DNA from: Siphonodentalium dalli | Taxonomy: Eukaryota; Mollusca; Scaphopoda; Gadilida; Siphonodentaliidae | Direction of reading: 5' to 3' | DNA length: 64,000 nucleotides | NCBI GenBank assembly: GCA_032622095.1 | Contig: CP136066.1 | Coordinates: forward strand, 43,351,835-43,415,834 | Part shown: positions 59,158 to 64,000 of the stretch, one piece after another | How positions within the stretch are numbered: the stretch's first letter is position 1 | Layout of the letters: the number at the start of each line of letters is the position of its first letter | The notes under the pieces: generated by a model | What the model was told of the DNA's origin: nothing | What the model saw: the letters and a program-made list of their open reading frames with translations, nothing else | The model's database searches: none | Made by a program: the position numbers and the translations under genes

Positions 59158-60779
59158 CATTGAGATGTCCCTAAAATCAGATCAAGCTATAAAATCAGTC
59201 CCGAGTTTCGCTCATGTCGTGGTTCGAACTAATTCCGATATATAGGGGGGAAATCATTTGTCCCTTCCGGCATTGAACATTCAAAAGCTTCTCTATAAAA
59301 TGCACAGTCTTTACGATTGATGGAACAATTGAGTTTTTCTTCTATTATTCATATAACCCAGGGGCATCAGAAATCTCGTGCATCATTTCTTCCATAGCAA
59401 CAACAAATAATATCGAACCATGAAGCGTCTGTGAGTTTTTATGATTATTTCTTCTTTGATATTTCTCATCTTTGCTAGCTGTGACGTTCTGAGTTAAGCA
59501 GGTTATACCCTCGTTTTGGTTTATAAGTGCGATCTAAACAAATAGCGTAATAAGGATTGTACATGGATTTTAAAGCTCAATCCCTTCGAAGAAGGAGCAC
59601 ATGGACCGTTGTACGGTATGTCTGGGAACACACTATGTATTTTCCGAGGAGATGACTCTATATAATCATCTATTGCTTGTTGTCAAATCCTGTTCTCCTC
59701 ACGTCTCTCTACATATATACATGTATCATGCTCATTAATTATATATTTTATTTGGGACGAAATAAATATTGTTTAGACCAAGAAGGAGCACGTGGACCGT
59801 TGTATATAATACGATGTGTCTGGGATAAAAATAGACTTATATTTATCCCAGGGTATATATGAAGATCGAAAGAGCTACAAGAGCTGCATCAGAAAGAAAT
59901 GGAACGAAATGTGTGGCTTGTCTTGAAGTGAAAATATTAAGAGCATTCAGTATTCTCTCGAATTTCACATTCGGATATTTGCCGGACATTGCGAAAATCT
60001 AAATGTGAAGCCCATATCGTGTTTCGAACTTTGATTCGGGTTGTATATAAGTAATGTAAATAATCCTCTGGTACATAGCATCAGCCAACACTTTTGCATA
60101 TTGAGTATAAGTGGTGCTGAACACAAGACATGGTCGCCATAATCCCTAACATGTTGTTAAACAATTGTATTTGTTTGTTGGCCGGCAATACATATTGTTC
60201 ACATGTGTCTATCTCGTGTGCAAATACATGCACATGTGTGTAGTAGGCTTACATGCAAATGGTCACGACACATGCAGTCATTGTGTTACAAAATTTATTT
60301 GAGGGCGTCAAAATATTCGAATAGCATTAGAATATTCGGATATTCGAATATTCGTACCGAACACTACAAGACGCCCGTGTGAGATAGGCCATCTTTAATT
60401 ATGCGGATCAAAATGCGACTTATATGAAGGTGGAACTATTTGGCCGGGGTGCCACTGCATGTGTAGTATATTGTGTCTCTACATGTGAACCATGTGCTAT
60501 GCATAATTGAGCGACATCGTGTTGCTATATACACCCCACAATCACAATGCAAACATATAAACCCACTTTAATAGTTATGGTATTGATATTATCGGAACAA
60601 GATCTACACTCAAAAGAATATTGTGTTCATTTGACTGACTATATTGTGAAGATACACTCCACACATAATAGCAGATTCACACTTTCTATTTCCTAATTTA
60701 CACAAGAGGCTTTACAATCTGTTTCACTTGTGTGTTATATATGCTCGTTTCGTGTTAACCCCAGTGTATTTGTATTCAA
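59158..60779. other. Gene-free stretch
   Basis: AAGAAGGAGCACATGGACCG (59590) and a near copy at 59780 form a direct repeat 190 bases apart. GAATATTCGGATATTCGAAT near 60330 is a small palindrome. No gene. Confidence 0.45.
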
Positions 60780-61213
60780 GCCTGCAAATAGTGTGTCTGT
60801 CATTTGCAGAATGAGGTCCCCAGAGGGTGAATTTAGTGACGCTATCCCGCATAGTGGGCTAGCATCACCAAATTCACCCTCTGGAGACCTCATTCTGCTT
60901 AGGCTTCATCTTCTTGGAAGTATCTATAGTATAAAATTATGTTTTGGTTACTTTTCCCTTCTAGGAAGTTTCTATATCCCCTAATGTGCAGAAGATAAAA
61001 CTCATAATTGAGGTGCCCAATGGGTGAACATCACCAACTTCAACTGGGGAACTTCATTCTGATCCTAGGTCTGCCATATTAGTTGAGGGCCTAAGCAGAA
61101 TGAGGTCCCCAGAGGGTGAATTTAGTGATGCTAGCCCGCTATGCGGGATAGCGTCACTAAATTCACCTTCTGGGGACCTCATTCTGCAAATGACAGACAC
61201 GCTATTTGCAGGC
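60780..61213. mobile_element. Palindrome-ended element P, copy 2
   Basis: Termini GCCTGCAAATAG and CTATTTGCAGGC. Both 93-bp inner blocks (60806-60898 and 61095-61187) are almost perfectly self-complementary around GATAGCG/CGCTATC-type centres. The middle matches the 27634 copy (GAAGTATCTATAGT, TCTGATCCTAGGTCTG). The 84-91 codon ORFs on both strands are shadows of the inverted repeats. Confidence 0.92.
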
Positions 61214-62263
61214 CTGTTTGTATTAACAGAGAAAATAACTCCATTTAAATTTAGCTGCCTTATACAATTTAGATGGTATATATACCGTACCCTGTGGAAT
61301 GTAGTCACTCATATTATTTCACATCACACATTCTGCAGTTCGTATAAGGACCTTCGTGATTTTGTGGGACAATAATGTTATTTTTTCCGGCATTTAAATA
61401 TCGGCAGTCTCTACGTCAACTAAACATACTCGACGGTCCACAAGTACCACATGTCTGTGAAACCGATGGCCATATTTTATAGTTTATAAACTTCGAACGA
61501 AATCACGGGAAGTGTCAGTCATTGACATTCGAAAACTGTGTTACAACGCATGCACCCAGTATAATTAGGGTTGCCACACCAACATCAAATTGTTATATGG
61601 GACATTAGGATTCTATTCTAATTGCGGATGTTCACTAAATTTTGGTTGTTACATATTCACATAAGGAATGGCTTCGAAGTGGGGAATTTTGAGGTAAAGT
61701 ATCTATGCATTGTATAATTTATACAAGTCGGCACACATTTTACGAATAATCCATTTTCGATGATTTTTTTTATGACAAGATATATCACATTCCATAATTA
61801 AATATCCATTTGCCAAAATATTTGCCAAATTAATATTTTTTTTGTCAAATGAAAATATTTATTGCCATTGGCAAATGTGCCAATCGGCAGCGGGAACCCT
61901 GTGTATAAACCTGGCGATGAGTAGCGATCTGTGGGTGGAGCGGGTTCACAAAACCAATCGTGTCTGCATCATTTATGTACGGTATAGCTATCACAAAATT
62001 AGCACCTGTAAGAATCAGTACAAATCACCATAGGATTTACACGAACTTTTCCAATGTTTATCAAACAATAACTGCATCCTCCACTGCATAAACAGCGATG
62101 AACGACCTACGTCACTTCAATCCGATTATAGGTGGACGCGCTCGCTGCGTGTTGTTATTAATAGGGAGAGGAATTTGAACAATATGTTATTTATAATTGT
62201 TTTGGTAGTTTTGAAAAGTTGTTCATGCATGCTATTACTGTTATATTAAAATATATATGATTA
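61214..62263. other. Gene-free stretch
   Basis: AT-rich, nothing supported. Confidence 0.4.
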
Positions 62264-62376
62264 TAAGGAATGACTGGAAGATCGATTGGGGTAATTATAC
62301 AAACACTTTGTTTAGATATATACTCTGCCGGTCAAATCCAATGACCACAATCGATCTTCCATGCAGTCATTTCTTA
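62264..62376. repeat. ~110-bp fold-back
   Basis: AAGGAATGACTGGAAGATCG at 62265 is inverted as CGATCTTCCATGCAGTCATT near 62352. Confidence 0.8.
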
Positions 62377-64000
62377 TCTACCTCCCCCTGCTTATGATGG
62401 TGTACGTTAAAATCTATTTCGGTTTCTTGAAGCGCCTATATCCATTCGGATTTGGCTACTTGTTGGTCTTCTAATCTAATTATCCCACCCCCAATAATAA
62501 CCAGTGTTTTTGTTTGGCGCTATAATTACTTAATAGTTAATACCCACCACAGCATCATGCATGCCCGCGATATCACCCGCATAATTATAGTCTTAATTCG
62601 CACCTCAAATATAACACAGCAAAACTTTAAAAATGTTGAAAAATACCACAAATACTTTTATACCAATTTCATACCACAAAATGACTTATTACTGGAATAG
62701 ACATTCATTACCAATTTAACGTATACCAAAATGACAACGTGTCAAGATCAACGTTCCGGGGCCGGGTCCCGTTAACCTTTTCTATACTAAATACTCATTG
62801 ACGAGTATAGTATCCACAGGAAATGTTCAGTTAATTAATAAGTTCAACATGAGAAGGCATACATTCTCTTCATTTTATGGTACGGTATCGAAAACAAACG
62901 AACAGAACGAACTTTATTCTTTTGTGGCGACATCGTTTTCCCCTCTTGCAGTAAGGCCAAACAAATATGTCTTTGTTTCCGATACCCTGTCTGGCTGCGA
63001 TTTTCTTGCCTGCTTCAATTTTTTTTCAATTTTCTCCAGAAGGCTAATTTGTAGTTACCTGTTAGAGTGCCAATGCGAATATTGATCTTTCTTCCCAATC
63101 CCAAAAGCAAATATAAGTTGGTTATTAAGCTCAACGTTGGTAGAGATCTATATAACTGCCGAGTGAATGAATTCAAGGGACATGTATTTATCCAATGCTT
63201 GGCTCATGTTCAATATATACATATGGATCTATACCATATTCCATAGGACTGTGACTACACTATAATATCGCTTACGGCTGAAAGTTTAAAAAGAAAATTT
63301 GCAAACAAACAAAATCCCTGCCTGCCTATCTGGAAAATTTTCCCAATGTTATCGGAAACAGAGAAGTTTTTTGTTTTGGACTAAACCCGACTGAAAAACA
63401 CGATGGGCTGAGGATGTCGGGCCGTCGGCGTGTCGCCACCACTGTTCTATAGTACAGTGGATGCATGTGATATATAATTATTTAATCTATATATTAAAAA
63501 TTCAATGTTTAACGTTCCTCAATTGATTTGGATGACAGCTCTAACAAACCCGCCAACCTACCAATTAAACTTGTATGCCACTATATATGATAAATATAAT
63601 ATACGCGTGTTGCGTAAAGATCCGATGGTGGCTCCAAGTATATATACAGACTCAATGGGTGCGTAGAGCGGCGAGCTGTAATATTCCATAGTAAGTATAG
63701 TGGATAATTGTCACCAAAAACTGCACCACAGCAAGGCACCACACCTCTATCATCATCGCTACTGTGTTACGTGCGACACCAGCCATTATCAACCAGAAAA
63801 CCATAATCAGAAATGGTAACGACCTCAACTAATCCTTCAAATTATTACAAAAAACTACGGTATATTACTGCAGGTTTCTCATTCACCACACCAGAAAGCT
63901 ACTAAATTCAGATAAAAAATCGGAGGCATTGTGTTGCCGCCAAGAGTGCGTGGCCCAGCCATTGTTCATACCTAAACATCGAAAGCAATTAACGTGGTCA
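62377..64000. other. Gene-free stretch
   Basis: The 95-codon ORF at 62798-63085 starts with TTG-type codons beside an acceptor-like ATCCACAG and ends in T-rich sequence; not supported as a gene. Nothing else seen. Confidence 0.35.

Noticed and set aside
60730..61375. ORFs sharing MRSPEGEFSDA on both strands
   Set aside because: They read the arms of the palindromic P element; the same peptide appears wherever an arm occurs.

Overview
This window looks like AT-rich, repeat-dominated nuclear DNA from an invertebrate. I see no prokaryotic operons and no ORF longer than about 157 codons. I do see intron-like splice signals, AATAAA poly(A) signals, non-LTR retrotransposon tails, a tRNA-derived SINE-like sequence and many short inverted-repeat elements. 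A marine lophotrochozoan, perhaps a mollusc, is the best guess from the LINE C-terminal style and the repeat types. That is inference; no species-diagnostic gene was recognised.

Layout. 1-870: a field of CTTAAG-centred palindromes. 1187-5695: four near-identical 1.13-kb tandem units, followed by a candidate terminal exon with a poly(A) signal (5717-5770). 7010-7265: a SINE-like copy. 10294-11605: a 154/163-bp satellite. 11730-12210: duplicated arms of a palindromic element also seen at 27634-28045 and 60780-61213. 14508-14944, 26986-27444, 34441-34898, 44860-45273 and 58628-59065: five copies of one MITE family (here 'B'). 17340-24495: an array of ~360-bp units split by two head-to-tail copies of a ~2.3-kb terminal-inverted-repeat element ('D'), with three copies of the 5-bp target site. 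24496-25762: a 136-bp array running into a broken LINE tail. 29828-30600: a TIR element with a 161-bp internal array, then GC-rich 40-bp hairpin repeats. 30623-32455: the best gene candidate, three phase-compatible exons for a ~125-residue secreted protein, with MITEs in both introns. 37724-38921 and 47536-49134: two elements with TTA/TAA target duplications. 41183-43375: a 35-bp satellite with a higher-order duplication. 43740-44020: a second LINE tail, minus strand. 50159-51465: a truncated D element. 51466-56340: a candidate 4.9-kb element with perfect 19-bp termini carrying three families of internal repeats. 58420-59155: minisatellites, one split by a MITE.

The coding content is thin. 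Apart from the two LINE remnants, no protein could be tied to a known family. The exon calls rest on signal-peptide character, splice consensus, reading phase and poly(A) signals only. Much of the interest is in how repeats build on each other: palindromic cores shared between MITEs with different ends, one ~300-bp module ('E') carried inside several otherwise unrelated TIR elements, and satellites that grew inside or were split by transposons.
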